Shown: piece by piece, positions 17,001-24,612 of the stretch
Layout: the number at the start of each line of letters is the position of its first letter
How positions within the stretch are numbered: position 1 is the first letter of the stretch
Assembly (NCBI GenBank): GCA_905205665.1
Contig: CAJLEF010000012.1
Location: 1-32,178 of the forward strand
Source: an uncultured Bacillota bacterium
GTDB lineage: Bacteria > Bacillota_I > Bacilli_A > RF39 > UBA660
Direction: 5' to 3'
DNA: 32,178 bases
The notes under the pieces: model-generated
Database searches by the model: none
Told to the model about the DNA's origin: nothing
The model's input: the letters and a program-made list of their open reading frames with translations, nothing else
Program-made: the position numbers and the translations under genes

Positions 17001-18530
17001 AACGGTCGCGTCAAATTCTTTAAAACCGTATTTATTGCAAGCGGCTTTCATGAAAGAAATATCGAACTTGGCATTATGCGCAACCATTGGAAGGTCCCCT
17101 GCCCACTCTAAAAATCTTTTTGTGACATTTTCTTCATTATCTTTACCATGAAGCATTTCATCAGTGATAAATGTTAATTCGGTAATCTTTTTAGGTATTG
17201 GACGATGGGGGTCTATAAGTTCATCAAAACGATCAAGAATCTTGCCATTTTGGATTTTAACGGCGCCAATTTCAATCATTTGGTCAGAGCCGGCATAAAA
17301 ACCTGTCGTCTCGGTATCGAAAACAACATAGGTATCATCAAGTAAAGAAAAGGTTCTGGGATTAAAAATAAAATCAACATCGTCATTGACGATATTCATC
17401 TCGGCTCCATAAAGAACTTTAAAACGGTCTTTGCCTTCTTTTCCTTTATTATAAGCCTCAACACTATGGAATAAATCAGGGAAAGATTGAACACAGTTAT
17501 GATCGGTTATAGCAACTGCTTTTTGTCCCATCTTTGAAACGTAGGAAACAATCTTTGTCGCGTCAATAACACCATCCATGGCACTCATCATCGTGTGCAT
17601 ATGTAGTTCCACTCTTGGTATTTCGGCATCGTCTTTAACAACTTCATCTTGGCTATCAATTTTTTCCATATTACGAACACCTAAAACAAAGTCACGGGCA
17701 AAGTTATCGTATTCGACATTTCCTTGAAAACGGAACCACCTACCTACTTTTAAGGTACTCATAACTGCTTGATATTCTTTTTTATCTTTTTTAAAGATTT
17801 TCGCAAGTAAAGAGTTTGTTTTATCACTGATTTTTAAAGTAATGATATTAATATTTTCTCTTTCTAAAGTATCAATTCCAAACACATAGGCTTCTAAAAT
17901 AACACCTTTTTGTTCTCCCATAATATTATTAATGGCTGTTTTTTCCCCATTGATTTCTTTACCAACAATGATATTTCCTTCAATTTTTGGTTTTTCTTCG
18001 ATTACTTTGGTTTCCATTTTTTCTTTTTCAATTTCTTCTTGAATACTTTTTTTAAGTTCTTCGTTTAAAGAAACAGAAAAATCAATATCGGTAATTCCAA
18101 AATGTTCTAAGTCTTCTTCCATATAATAAAATTCTCTTTTTAAATCTTCTTCTTCCGCTTTATTACTTACTTCAAAGTTTACATGATTTTCTTTAATTTC
18201 AGGAACAGTACTTAAAACACCACTTAAAGATGGTTTTTTCATTTTATAAATTTTTAAAATATTTTCTAAATAGTCTTGTAAAATTTCTTCTTTCATATGA
18301 TTGAATTTTAAGGTTATGGTACAATTTTCTTTGCCATGAATTTTATTTTGGCTTGCTAAAAGAAGCGAAGAAGCTACTTCATAAGGAAGTAAATCTTCAC
18401 TTAGCATGACTACATTAAATAATCTTTTAGCTTTATTTAAATAAACTTTTTCGATTTCAATTTGATTTAATTCTTCATATTCTTTCTCATAAGAAATACT
18501 ATCTAAAAATCTTTTTACATCTTCTTGCAT
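14004..18530 (-). CDS. polC: DNA polymerase III PolC (Gram-positive replicase)
   Basis: PolC is the main leading-strand replicase of low-GC Gram-positives, with proofreading built in. The 1508 residues show the standard order: an N-terminal domain, an OB-fold (about 185-285), the first part of an intact PHP domain (HMHTMMSAMDG about 310-320, ITDHN about 341-345), an inserted DEDDh exonuclease (FDTETTG about 404-410, HNAKFDISF and HRADYDAEGT), the rest of PHP, then palm, fingers with a four-cysteine zinc module (CPKCQYSQF...CPKCGTRM), PDIDLNFSD with two catalytic Asp, and KLDILGH. The frame extends to a GTG at 18548, but AAAGGAAG lies 7 bases before the ATG at 18530, so I start there. It follows dnaE by about 70 bases. 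Confidence 0.98.
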   Translation of the reverse strand: MQEDVKRFLDSISYEKEYEELNQIEIEKVYLNKAKRLFNVVMLSEDLLPYEVASSLLLASQNKIHGKENCTITLKFNHMKEEILQDYLENILKIYKMKKPSLSGVLSTVPEIKENHVNFEVSNKAEEEDLKREFYYMEEDLEHFGITDIDFSVSLNEELKKSIQEEIEKEKMETKVIEEKPKIEGNIIVGKEINGEKTAINNIMGEQKGVILEAYVFGIDTLERENINIITLKISDKTNSLLAKIFKKDKKEYQAVMSTLKVGRWFRFQGNVEYDNFARDFVLGVRNMEKIDSQDEVVKDDAEIPRVELHMHTMMSAMDGVIDATKIVSYVSKMGQKAVAITDHNCVQSFPDLFHSVEAYNKGKEGKDRFKVLYGAEMNIVNDDVDFIFNPRTFSLLDDTYVVFDTETTGFYAGSDQMIEIGAVKIQNGKILDRFDELIDPHRPIPKKITELTFITDEMLHGKDNEENVTKRFLEWAGDLPMVAHNAKFDISFMKAACNKYGFKEFDATVLDTMSLARMLHPDWPNHKLQTLTKRLDVPWDEEKHHRADYDAEGTALCFYKMCKVLNDRNIETTDHLLEEVDMDALVRFSYPFHACVIAKDRVGLKNLFKIISIANTKYLYKNEQPKIPRRDISKLREGLLIGSGCINGEIFDKAGSKEDEELVNMMSFYDYIEVQPISAFEHLIGPERKFQSVYEAEEYIKRIVRVAKEAGKPVVATGDVHNLTKDDKIYREIIVNQKFNGKLHPLNRRGINVPNMYLKTTAEMLDDFKFLGEDLAYEIVVTNTNKIADMVEEIEVIIDTGGIPFAPKIENSQMIVTEMVYNKAKEWYGEPLPYHIEERIALELYGAPLIEAVKKNASSDEAEIYKRLHDVILKGPESVQEEISFAVLKDEPELSKEEALKKAKDKMTAIIGANFDVIYLIAQKLVKHSNDEGFLVGSRGSVGSSFVANLMGITEVNSLAPHYRCPKCQYSQFNDDNGEPLGNSCKDGFDLPDKKCPKCGTRMHKDGHDIPFQTFLGFNADKVPDIDLNFSDLNQASAHEYTKVLFGVDNVYRAGTIGTVAEKTAFGYVKGYCENKNIIMRNIEIERLAIGCTGCKRTTGQHPGGIVVIPGYMDVYDFTPFQFPAEDPTSVWRTTHFDYHAIDQDVLKLDILGHTDPTQLRMIQDLTGDNITEVPLDDKETMSIFTSTKALGVTKEQIMCDTGTLGVPEFGTPFTIQLVKDTKPTTFAELIKIAGLAHGTDVWLGNAQELIQKNIVPFAKVIGCRDDIMVELIYGGLEPFKAFKIMEFVRKGKASKDPETWAGYVETMKKAGIPDWFITSCQKIKYMFPKAHAAAYVTSAFRIAWYKVHKPLVYYCSYFSTRFQDFDIDVMCKGYDAIKAKMVEIQSKGYDATNKESSLLETLKLALEATARGIKFETIDIEKSDGANFVMDEKENGLIMPFRSLDGLGDSVATQIIKERQEKAFYSIEDFASRGKVNQTTVEKMRSMGIFGSMPETSQLSLFDGVF

Positions 18531-18549
18531 AAACACACTTCCTTTCACG

Positions 18550-18578
18550 TTTATAACACTTATTTTTTCTTTTGTCTA
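18550..18578 (-). promoter_or_regulatory. Possible polC promoter
   Basis: TAGACA (18573-18578) and TATAAA (18550-18555) are 17 bases apart on the minus strand. A start about 7 bases past the -10 would leave only about 14 bases before the polC ATG, just enough for the ribosome site. polC may instead be read mainly from the dnaE promoter. Confidence 0.35.
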
Positions 18579-18600
18579 CTAAAGTAGGCATAATTTGACA

Positions 18601-21507
18601 CTACGACTGCTTTTTAATACTGTTGATATTAATTTGATAATTAGAAAGACGTCTAGCGACACGACCTTGTATAAAGGCAAGATCGCCTTCTTTTAAATTT
18701 TCTAATTCTTTCATAAGGCTTGGAAAGCACACAAAACTTAAAGAACCAGTTTCATCACTGGCTGTGATAAAAGCCATATCTTCGTTTTTCTTAGTTTTGA
18801 TTTTTCTTATTTTTTCTAATAAAACCACACAGATAACTTGTTTATCGTAAAAGTTTTTAATATTTTCCAGTTTACAAATATTAGAGCCCATAAAAGCACT
18901 GGCAGGATGGTTGCCTAAATAAAAGCCAAAACTTTCATATTCATCTTGTCTTTTTTCTTCAGGTGTCTCTTCTAATGTTACTTTTATTTCAGGTTTTAAA
19001 ATGAAATCTTCTTCTAAGTCACACGCTAAAGTGGCATAACTTAAAGCATTATCAATATTATTTAAAAGGGTTTTATGGTTTAACCCAAACGCGTCAAAAA
19101 CACCAGCTTTAATTAATACTTCCAAAGTTTTTTTATTAAAACCATTTTTAATATTTCTTTTGGTAAAATCATAAAAGTCTTGATATGGTCTGTCTAGACG
19201 ATTAGAGACAATCGTTTCACTTGCTACTATTCCTAAGTTTCGAATGATATTAAAAGGTGTTCTTAAAGATTTTCCTTCTATTTGATAGCTTGAAGTACTC
19301 TTATTAATATCAGGGGGTAAAACTTTTATTTTATAACGTTTGGCTAAAGCTAAATATTCTTGCGTTTTAGTAGTACTATCTAAAGACATATTTAAAATAC
19401 TGGTAATAAAATAAAGCGGATAATAGCATTTTAAATAAGCCATTAAATAACCCATATAGGCATAGGCAACCGAATGTGATTTATTAAAACCATAGTTAGC
19501 AAATTTACTAATTAACTCGTAAACTTCGCTAGCTAAAGCCTTGTCGTAGCCTTTTGTAGTCGCACCCATGATAAATTTTTCTCGAAACATTTCTATCTTG
19601 TCTTTTTTCTTTTTACTCATGGCTCTTCTTATAGTATCTGCTTCCGCATATGTAAATCCACCCATTAAGCTTAAAATTTGCATAATTTGTTCTTGGTAAA
19701 CAATAATGCCATAAGTTTCTTTTAAAATGGGCTCTAAATCTGGATGAGGATAAGTCACTGCTTCTTTTTTTTCTTTTCTTTTAATAAATTTAGGAATATT
19801 ATCCATTGGTCCTGGTCGATATAAAGCGATGGCATTAATCATATCTTGAAAAGAAGTTGGTTTTAATTGCATTAAAAAGTTTTTCATTCCTTCACTATCA
19901 AACTGAAAAACACCTAAAGTATCCCCTTCTCTAAAACATTTTAAAACATTATCATCCGAAAGATTGATATTTCGCAAATTAATTTTTTGTTTTGTTTCCT
20001 CATAAATTAAATTAGTTACATTTTTGATGATATCTAAGTTAGTAATAACTAGAAAGTCCATTTTAAGTAAGCCTAAGTCTTCTAGGTAATTCATAGTAAA
20101 TCCGGTTAGTCGTTCATTATTTAAGTATCTTACAGGAATCACGTTATCAAGAGGCTCTGATGAAATAACCACCCCAGCAGCATGAACCGAGATATGTTTT
20201 TTTAATCCTTCTAAGGCTAAAGCATACTTGGTAAGTTCTTTTAAACTTTGATTTTCTAAAGTTTTTTGTAAAAGATTTTGATTTTGCAGATTTTCTTTAA
20301 GGGTTAATCTTGCGTCAAGTAATCTTGTAAAAGAATCAATTAAAGAGGGATTAATATTTAAGGCTTTACCAACACTTCGAATTACCAAACGACTTTTTAA
20401 AGTACCAAAGGTAATAATGTGAGATACCTTATCCATGCCATAACGATTTTTAACATATGTTATGACATCTTCTCTCCTTTTTTCTTCAAAGTCAATATCA
20501 ATATCAGGCATGGTAACCCGGTCAGGATTTAAAAATCTTTCAAAAAGTAAATGATATGGCATAGGATCAATATCGGTAATTCCTAAAGAGTAACTTACTA
20601 AAGAACCAACAGCACTACCACGACCAACCCCAACCATAATATCATTTTTCTTAGCAAATAAAACATAGTCATAAACAATTAAAAAATAATCATCAAAACC
20701 CATTTTAGAAATCACCGATAACTCATAAAGAAGTCTATCTTGATATTCTTGAGTAACATTGCCATTAAGTCTTTTAAAAAGACCTTTTTGGGCTAATTTT
20801 TTTAAATATTCACCCGAATTTTCTTCTGGTAAATATTTAGGAATATAACGTTTGTTAGTCGGAAAAGAAATATTGATACTTTCTACGAACTCATCGGTTT
20901 TATCTTCAAAACTTTCTTTAATATAATATTCTATTGTATTTTTTTCATAGTTTTTGAGTTCTATCTCTTCTAAAGAACTATTTTTAGAAATAGCATCTAA
21001 AATTTGTAAAAGTTTATTTTCTTTCATAAAGAATGCTTTAAAGTCTGGGCAAAAAATAATTTGTTCTGTTTTTATAAGAGCATTATTTTTTTGATTAAAT
21101 GTCGTATAGCCAATATATAAATGGAAAATATTTTCTTTTAAAGTGTCATAATTATCTAAATATTCAAAAGGCAAAATCACATTGCATAAAGAGGCATGTT
21201 CATAAACATCTTCAAGGGTTAGCACTCCCTTTTCGTATAAAGTATTAATTTTTAAAAGTTCTTGATAACCTTCATAATTCCTAGGATAAATGTAAAATTT
21301 TGCGTCACTAAAAGTCACATCCAGTCCAATTAAAGGTTTGATATTTTCTTTTGTCATAGCATTGTAAAATTCCATGACGCCTGATAAGTTCGTGTCACAA
21401 ATACCACAAGCTTTCACTTGATATTTTGTCAAAAAAGCGAGCATCTTCGAAATCGTAATCGTACTTTGAAGTAATGTATAATCTGTCGTCACCTTGATAG
21501 GTATCAT
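18601..21507 (-). CDS. dnaE: DNA polymerase III alpha subunit DnaE (second replicase)
   Basis: DnaE extends primers and hands them to PolC in organisms that have both. The 968 residues are in the short DnaE range. The order is PHP, palm with MPDIDIDF (about 334-339, two catalytic Asp) and GLLKMDFL (third Asp), VGRGSAVGSLVSYSLG, fingers (YGIIVYQEQIMQIL, DTIRRAMSKKK), and an OB domain near the end (MAFITASDETGSLSFV). There is no exonuclease insert. The PHP site is degenerate: the HxHxxYS start is replaced by VTTDYTLL and TDHGN by CDTNL, so no metal-dependent activity is expected. The frame is open to 21540, but GAAGG lies 10 bases before the ATG at 21507. A TTTACA-17-TATACT promoter is just upstream. 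Confidence 0.97.
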   Translation of the reverse strand: MIPIKVTTDYTLLQSTITISKMLAFLTKYQVKACGICDTNLSGVMEFYNAMTKENIKPLIGLDVTFSDAKFYIYPRNYEGYQELLKINTLYEKGVLTLEDVYEHASLCNVILPFEYLDNYDTLKENIFHLYIGYTTFNQKNNALIKTEQIIFCPDFKAFFMKENKLLQILDAISKNSSLEEIELKNYEKNTIEYYIKESFEDKTDEFVESINISFPTNKRYIPKYLPEENSGEYLKKLAQKGLFKRLNGNVTQEYQDRLLYELSVISKMGFDDYFLIVYDYVLFAKKNDIMVGVGRGSAVGSLVSYSLGITDIDPMPYHLLFERFLNPDRVTMPDIDIDFEEKRREDVITYVKNRYGMDKVSHIITFGTLKSRLVIRSVGKALNINPSLIDSFTRLLDARLTLKENLQNQNLLQKTLENQSLKELTKYALALEGLKKHISVHAAGVVISSEPLDNVIPVRYLNNERLTGFTMNYLEDLGLLKMDFLVITNLDIIKNVTNLIYEETKQKINLRNINLSDDNVLKCFREGDTLGVFQFDSEGMKNFLMQLKPTSFQDMINAIALYRPGPMDNIPKFIKRKEKKEAVTYPHPDLEPILKETYGIIVYQEQIMQILSLMGGFTYAEADTIRRAMSKKKKDKIEMFREKFIMGATTKGYDKALASEVYELISKFANYGFNKSHSVAYAYMGYLMAYLKCYYPLYFITSILNMSLDSTTKTQEYLALAKRYKIKVLPPDINKSTSSYQIEGKSLRTPFNIIRNLGIVASETIVSNRLDRPYQDFYDFTKRNIKNGFNKKTLEVLIKAGVFDAFGLNHKTLLNNIDNALSYATLACDLEEDFILKPEIKVTLEETPEEKRQDEYESFGFYLGNHPASAFMGSNICKLENIKNFYDKQVICVVLLEKIRKIKTKKNEDMAFITASDETGSLSFVCFPSLMKELENLKEGDLAFIQGRVARRLSNYQININSIKKQS

Positions 21508-21530
21508 AACACTCGCCTTCTTTCTTTTGT

Positions 21531-21559
21531 AGTATATCACGGATATTTATGCGTGTAAA
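21531..21559 (-). promoter_or_regulatory. Promoter of dnaE-polC
   Basis: TTTACA (21554-21559) and TATACT (21531-21536) are exactly 17 bases apart on the minus strand. They lie between the terminator of the preceding gene and the dnaE ATG at 21507. The predicted leader is about 18-20 bases, containing the ribosome site. Confidence 0.65.
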
Positions 21560-21572
21560 TAAGCCTATAAAA

Positions 21573-21603
21573 AGAAAAAATTCAATCTATTTTTTAGATT
21601 GAA
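21573..21603 (-). terminator. Terminator after the CPBP operon
   Basis: A perfect 9-bp stem TTCAATCTA/TAGATTGAA (21581-21589, 21595-21603) with a 5-base loop is followed on the minus strand by TTTTTTCTTTTT. It overlaps the 3' end of the gene at 21587-22234 and separates it from dnaE. Confidence 0.88.
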
Positions 21604-22234
21604 TTAAAGTTACCGCTACTAAAACAATAACAACGGCTATTAAGCCAATAATAATATAATTAACGCTTTGTGGATTATTAACAGCATCATTAACGACAGC
21701 ACCCGTCAGAAAGTAATCAGAGCAATGCTCTATTTCAAAACTGACCTTACCATTTTTCACTTCGACATTTTTGGTAATGTATTCAATAGTATCATTATCA
21801 GGATTGTAATAGTAAAGATAAAGTTCTTTCCCATTTTTAAATTCATTTTGAACATTTAAAGTAACCATCGTTTTTAAAGGAAGAGTGCCATGATAGTCAA
21901 AAGAAACAATTAATTTTTTTTGGTCTACCTTATCTTCAATTCTAAGGGCTCCCTCACTCGTTTTATTTAAGGAGAGTCTTAAATCTTCGTCAATATATAA
22001 ACTATCTTCCACCGATACTTTTTTTGCTTTATCTTTAATAAATTGCCAACTATATTCTAATCCTCGTTCATAATCTTTAATTTCATATGTATAATAATCA
22101 TTAGATTCCGTCTTTGTTATAGAAACATTTTTTTCTAAAGCATTTACATCTTTAAACGAAAAAAGAGAAATAGATATCAAAAATATTCCTATTCCTAGAA
22201 GACAAAATAGAATGTTTTTTCCCCTTTTTTTCAT
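21587..22234 (-). CDS. Membrane-anchored extracellular protein, unrecognised
   Basis: The 215-residue protein has an N-terminal hydrophobic segment (about 7-27, signal peptide or anchor), an extracellular part of about 160 residues and a C-terminal membrane helix (about 190-211) ending in Gln-Ser-Lys-Lys. There is no LPXTG motif, so it is held by the helix rather than by sortase. The segment ELYLYYYNPDNDTIEYI...VKNGKVSFEIEHCSDYFLTG resembles the beta-sandwich repeat seen in many Firmicutes surface proteins (YYY-N, then HCS-Y); the protein otherwise has no family I can name. AGAGGATAGG lies close before the ATG. It follows the CPBP gene by 18 bases, so the two are probably co-transcribed and may act together at the membrane. 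Confidence 0.75.
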   Translation of the reverse strand: MKKRGKNILFCLLGIGIFLISISLFSFKDVNALEKNVSITKTESNDYYTYEIKDYERGLEYSWQFIKDKAKKVSVEDSLYIDEDLRLSLNKTSEGALRIEDKVDQKKLIVSFDYHGTLPLKTMVTLNVQNEFKNGKELYLYYYNPDNDTIEYITKNVEVKNGKVSFEIEHCSDYFLTGAVVNDAVNNPQSVNYIIIGLIAVVIVLVAVTLIQSKK

Positions 22235-22252
22235 GTACCTATCCTCTTTCTT

Positions 22253-22921
22253 TTATTTGTTTATAAATAGTCCAATTAAAGGAATCAAATTATAAGTAAA
22301 TTTAATTAACATAACTAACACAATGTTACGATCATTTTTAACGTAAATAGTTCCCAGAAGGATAGCTAAAAATATATAAGGAAGGACTTGGAAAATACTA
22401 GTTGGTGCCCCAACAAAAACAAAATGCATACCAGTATATATAATAGTACTTACAAAAACAAATAAAATATTGTTAGTTAGCACTTTATTTAAAGATTCTC
22501 TAAATAGTATTTCTTCTGCTACTACTCCAAAAATCATCATTTTAAAAATAGTATAAATCATTGATTGATTAGCCAGTACTTGAATAGATGCAGTATTATC
22601 ATCCATCAAAACATTAGAGTTAAACACCTGGGCTAATAGCGCTGTAAAAGCATTTAAAATAATCATTGTAACAACGCCCAATAAAACTATTTTAATAATT
22701 TGGCCTGTTTTATATTTTGTTTTCAATTCTTTTAAATCTTGTTTTAACTCTCCTTTATAGCAAAAAATAGCAACTAAAATAAACAAGATGTCCAAAACAG
22801 CCATGACCACTTGGCTATTTATCATTGGCAATAAAGATATAATTGCTGAAGCAAAATAAGTGTACAAAAAATAAAGCAAATAAAGCGACACTGTTTTTAA
22901 TAATGTTTCACTTTTAAGCAT
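22253..22921 (-). CDS. CPBP (Abi/CAAX-like) intramembrane protein
   Basis: A 222-residue polytopic membrane protein of the CPBP family, many of which are glutamic-type intramembrane proteases. VAEEILFRESL (about 134-144) is the EExxxR motif and IYTGMHF (about 161-167) gives the second-motif histidine. The last motif, usually H-x-x-x-N, reads LIKFTYNLI here, with Lys where the histidine is expected, so proteolytic activity is doubtful and a scaffold or immunity role is possible. The frame is open to a GTG at 22930, but AAGGTGAG lies 4-8 bases before the ATG at 22921. It heads a two-gene unit with the anchored protein downstream, a possible substrate or partner. Confidence 0.88.
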   Translation of the reverse strand: MLKSETLLKTVSLYLLYFLYTYFASAIISLLPMINSQVVMAVLDILFILVAIFCYKGELKQDLKELKTKYKTGQIIKIVLLGVVTMIILNAFTALLAQVFNSNVLMDDNTASIQVLANQSMIYTIFKMMIFGVVAEEILFRESLNKVLTNNILFVFVSTIIYTGMHFVFVGAPTSIFQVLPYIFLAILLGTIYVKNDRNIVLVMLIKFTYNLIPLIGLFINK

Positions 22922-22944
22922 AGCTCTCACCTTCTCATACTATG

Positions 22945-22973
22945 ATTGTATCATTTTTTTTGTAAATTTAAAA
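22945..22973 (-). promoter_or_regulatory. Likely promoter of the CPBP gene
   Basis: A good TACAAT (22945-22950) is preceded at 17 bases by a poor TTTTAA (22968-22973) on the minus strand. The -10 lies 24 bases before the chosen ATG. Confidence 0.35.
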
Positions 22974-23002
22974 TAACTACCATTTATTTTGACAATATTT
23001 TA

Positions 23003-23036
23003 CAAAAAGAAATGAACCTTTTTAAAAGTTCATTTC
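23003..23036 (-). terminator. Intrinsic terminator of a short transcript
   Basis: A perfect 9-bp stem GAAATGAAC/GTTCATTTC (23009-23017, 23028-23036) with a 10-base loop is followed on the minus strand by TTTTT. It lies between the CPBP promoter and the short frame at 23040-23090. The only things upstream that it can terminate are that short unit and the pseudogene. Confidence 0.75.
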
Positions 23037-23039
23037 CTG

Positions 23040-23090
23040 TCATTTTCTAGAAGAAAATTTTCCAAATCCATGACCACATAATATTGTCAC
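23040..23090 (-). CDS. Possible 16-residue peptide gene
   Basis: A GTG-started frame encodes a 16-residue peptide rich in Gly, Lys and Ser with one Cys and one His (ILCGHGFGKFSSRK after the first two residues), ending in TGA. AGGAAAGGG lies directly upstream, with AGGA 6 bases before the GTG. A possible promoter lies just upstream and a strong terminator 4 bases downstream, giving a compact transcript of about 110 bases. An overlapping ATG frame (23079) gives only 10 residues. The unit could equally be a small RNA. I do not know a family for it; the main support is the layout. Confidence 0.3.
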   Translation of the reverse strand: MTILCGHGFGKFSSRK

Positions 23091-23111
23091 ACCCTTTCCT
23101 ATTACACTTAA

Positions 23112-23140
23112 AGTGTAGCATAACTTAAGCAAAAAAACAA
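23112..23140 (-). promoter_or_regulatory. Possible promoter of the short transcript
   Basis: TTGTTT (23135-23140) and TACACT (23112-23117) are 17 bases apart on the minus strand. The -10 box overlaps an ACACTT-AAGTGT dyad (about 23104-23117). An alternative -10, TATGCT, is shifted by a few bases with TTGTCA as its -35. Confidence 0.3.
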
Positions 23141-23168
23141 GTTGACAATTGTTTGACAGAAGATAAAT

Positions 23169-23974
23169 CTAGTATGAAAAAATCTCTAGTATTTTAAAAT
23201 ATACTACTATCACCTTATCGTCATCTTTTAAATTAGTGTTTCTGTACAATTTTTTAATATCCTTATAAGGTTTTACTTCTTCATGAGTAAACTCAATAAA
23301 CATTCTAAAATTATCTTTTTATCAACTATGAGAGCTTGATATTCTTTTGGCTTAAATGTTTTAGGTTCTTTAAATCTCTGATACCAATCTATTACTCTAA
23401 AATTTCTTTCGCCATTTAGTACCTTATTTAGGGTAAAATCATCAAAGCTGAAAATTAAAGCATTTTCATATTTTGAATGCATTTTATTTCTATATCTAGT
23501 TACCGGAGTTTCTAACGTTTCTAAATCTTTCATACCAATAAATAGTAAATATTTTTGAACTCTTCTAAAATATTCTAGTTCTTGTTTACTGTAAAATTTT
23601 TCTTCTTCTTGTGAAATATTAAAAGATTCCGGTGAATTATAAAGAGCACATACCACCTCTTCAAATGAATGTCCATGGCAATGGCCTTTAATTATTTTTG
23701 ACGTAACTTGGGCATTTTCTTTTTCTTTAAGAACATATTTAGCTGTAAAAGGATAATAAAAGCCTGTATCTGCAATTTCTCCTAGTGCTTTAGAAAGACT
23801 GGAATTTATTTCTAATTCACTTTTATATTCTTCATCATTTAAAATAGATTTGCCATTGTAAAAATGAACATATTCAAGCACTTGTCGTTCTTCATCCTAA
23901 AATGGTGTCGGCAAATTATTTTTTTTGAATTTATTATATCTTTCAATAAATTTTTTATATTCATTTTTCCTCAT
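23169..23974 (-). pseudogene. Unrecognised gene broken by a nonsense codon and a frameshift
   Basis: A good ribosome site (AGGAGAATAAG) and ATG at 23974 open a frame reading MRKNEYKKFIERYNKF that meets an in-frame TAG at 23897-23899 after 25 codons. The same frame continues at once (DEERQ, then LEYVHFYNGK) for over 200 codons. Near 23317 an A run (five A) appears to have lost a base: the next frame carries on as MFIEFTHEEVKPY to a TAG at 23169. Restoring both gives a soluble protein of about 268 residues with a histidine cluster (GHCHGHSFEE) that could be metal-binding. The longest intact piece (23273-23881, GTG start) lacks a good ribosome site. TAG is a normal stop here (rpmG), so this is decay, not recoding. 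Confidence 0.75.
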
Positions 23975-24002
23975 ATCTTATTCTCCTGATATTTAATAAA
24001 AA

Positions 24003-24034
24003 GAAAAAAGTGTCTACTTAACTTCGTAAACACT
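24003..24034 (-). terminator. Terminator of rplU-prp-rpmA
   Basis: A 9-bp stem AGTGTTTAC/GTAGACACT (one T-G pair; 24026-24034 and 24009-24017) with an 8-base loop is followed on the minus strand by TTTTTTCTTTTT. It overlaps the last codons of rpmA. Confidence 0.85.
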
Positions 24035-24301
24035 AACTTTTTTCTTATCTCTTCCTAATCTTTCAAAACGAACAATACCATCTACTTTAGCAAACAATGT
24101 GTGGTCTTTACCCATTCCAACATTTATTCCTGGATAAATTTTTGTTCCTCTTTGACGATAAAGAATGTTTCCAGCAGTAACCATTTGTCCATCGCTTCTT
24201 TTAGCACCTAGTCTACGTCCGGCAGAATCTCTACCGTTGTCTGTAGAACCTTGGGCTTTAACGTGAGCAAATAATTGAAGATTTAAAACCATTTTTTTCA
24301 T
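24014..24301 (-). CDS. rpmA: 50S ribosomal protein L27 with cleavable leader
   Basis: L27 of the large subunit reaches toward the peptidyl transferase centre with its N-terminus. The 95-residue precursor starts MKKMVLNLQLFA, the extra leader found in Firmicutes and relatives that Prp must remove after Ala12 to expose the functional tail (HVKAQGSTDNGRDS). The usual motif is LNLQFFA; here Leu replaces the first Phe. The body (GQMVTAGNILYRQRGTKIYPG, VGMGKDHTLFA) is normal. The ATG overlaps the prp TGA by one base, so translation is coupled, with GAGGG about 8 bases before. Third gene of the rplU-prp-rpmA operon. Confidence 0.98.
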   Translation of the reverse strand: MKKMVLNLQLFAHVKAQGSTDNGRDSAGRRLGAKRSDGQMVTAGNILYRQRGTKIYPGINVGMGKDHTLFAKVDGIVRFERLGRDKKKVSVYEVK

Positions 24302-24612
24302 CAGTTATCCCTCTTTCTAATTGTAATATTTTTGGGATAGGACTCCTCAAGTTCATAAAATAATTCTACCATATTTTCTAGTAGTTTCGAAGTAACCTCA
24401 TCCTCAATTAAAACTGTTAAAACAATATCTTTTTCTTGTGACAATTCTATTGCCTGGTCATTAAATTTCAAAATAGCATTGACTGTTGTCGTAAGTATTG
24501 TTGAAACACCAGCACAAACAATATCTTTACCATAATCATCATACATAGCATGACCATGAAAAATAATTTGTTTTAAAGCTTTTCCCTCATTTTTTAAAGT
24601 AATTGTAATCAT
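24301..24612 (-). CDS. prp: Ribosomal-processing cysteine protease Prp
   Basis: Prp (YsxB family) cuts the N-terminal leader from L27, an essential maturation step in Staphylococcus. The 103-residue protein shows the family signature GHAMYDDYGKDIVCAGVST with the catalytic dyad His21 and Cys33. Length and fold pattern are normal. It lies between rplU and rpmA, the standard order, with one-base overlaps at both ends (TAATG with rplU, TGATG with rpmA), so enzyme and substrate are made together. Since its substrate has a Phe-to-Leu change at the cleavage motif, the S1 neighbourhood may have co-varied. Confidence 0.96.
   Translation of the reverse strand: MITITLKNEGKALKQIIFHGHAMYDDYGKDIVCAGVSTILTTTVNAILKFNDQAIELSQEKDIVLTVLIEDEVTSKLLENMVELFYELEESYPKNITIRKRDN

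Noticed and set aside
23897..23899. TAG read through as an amino acid (recoding)
   Set aside because: TAG ends rpmG normally and the same gene also carries a frameshift, so decay is simpler.
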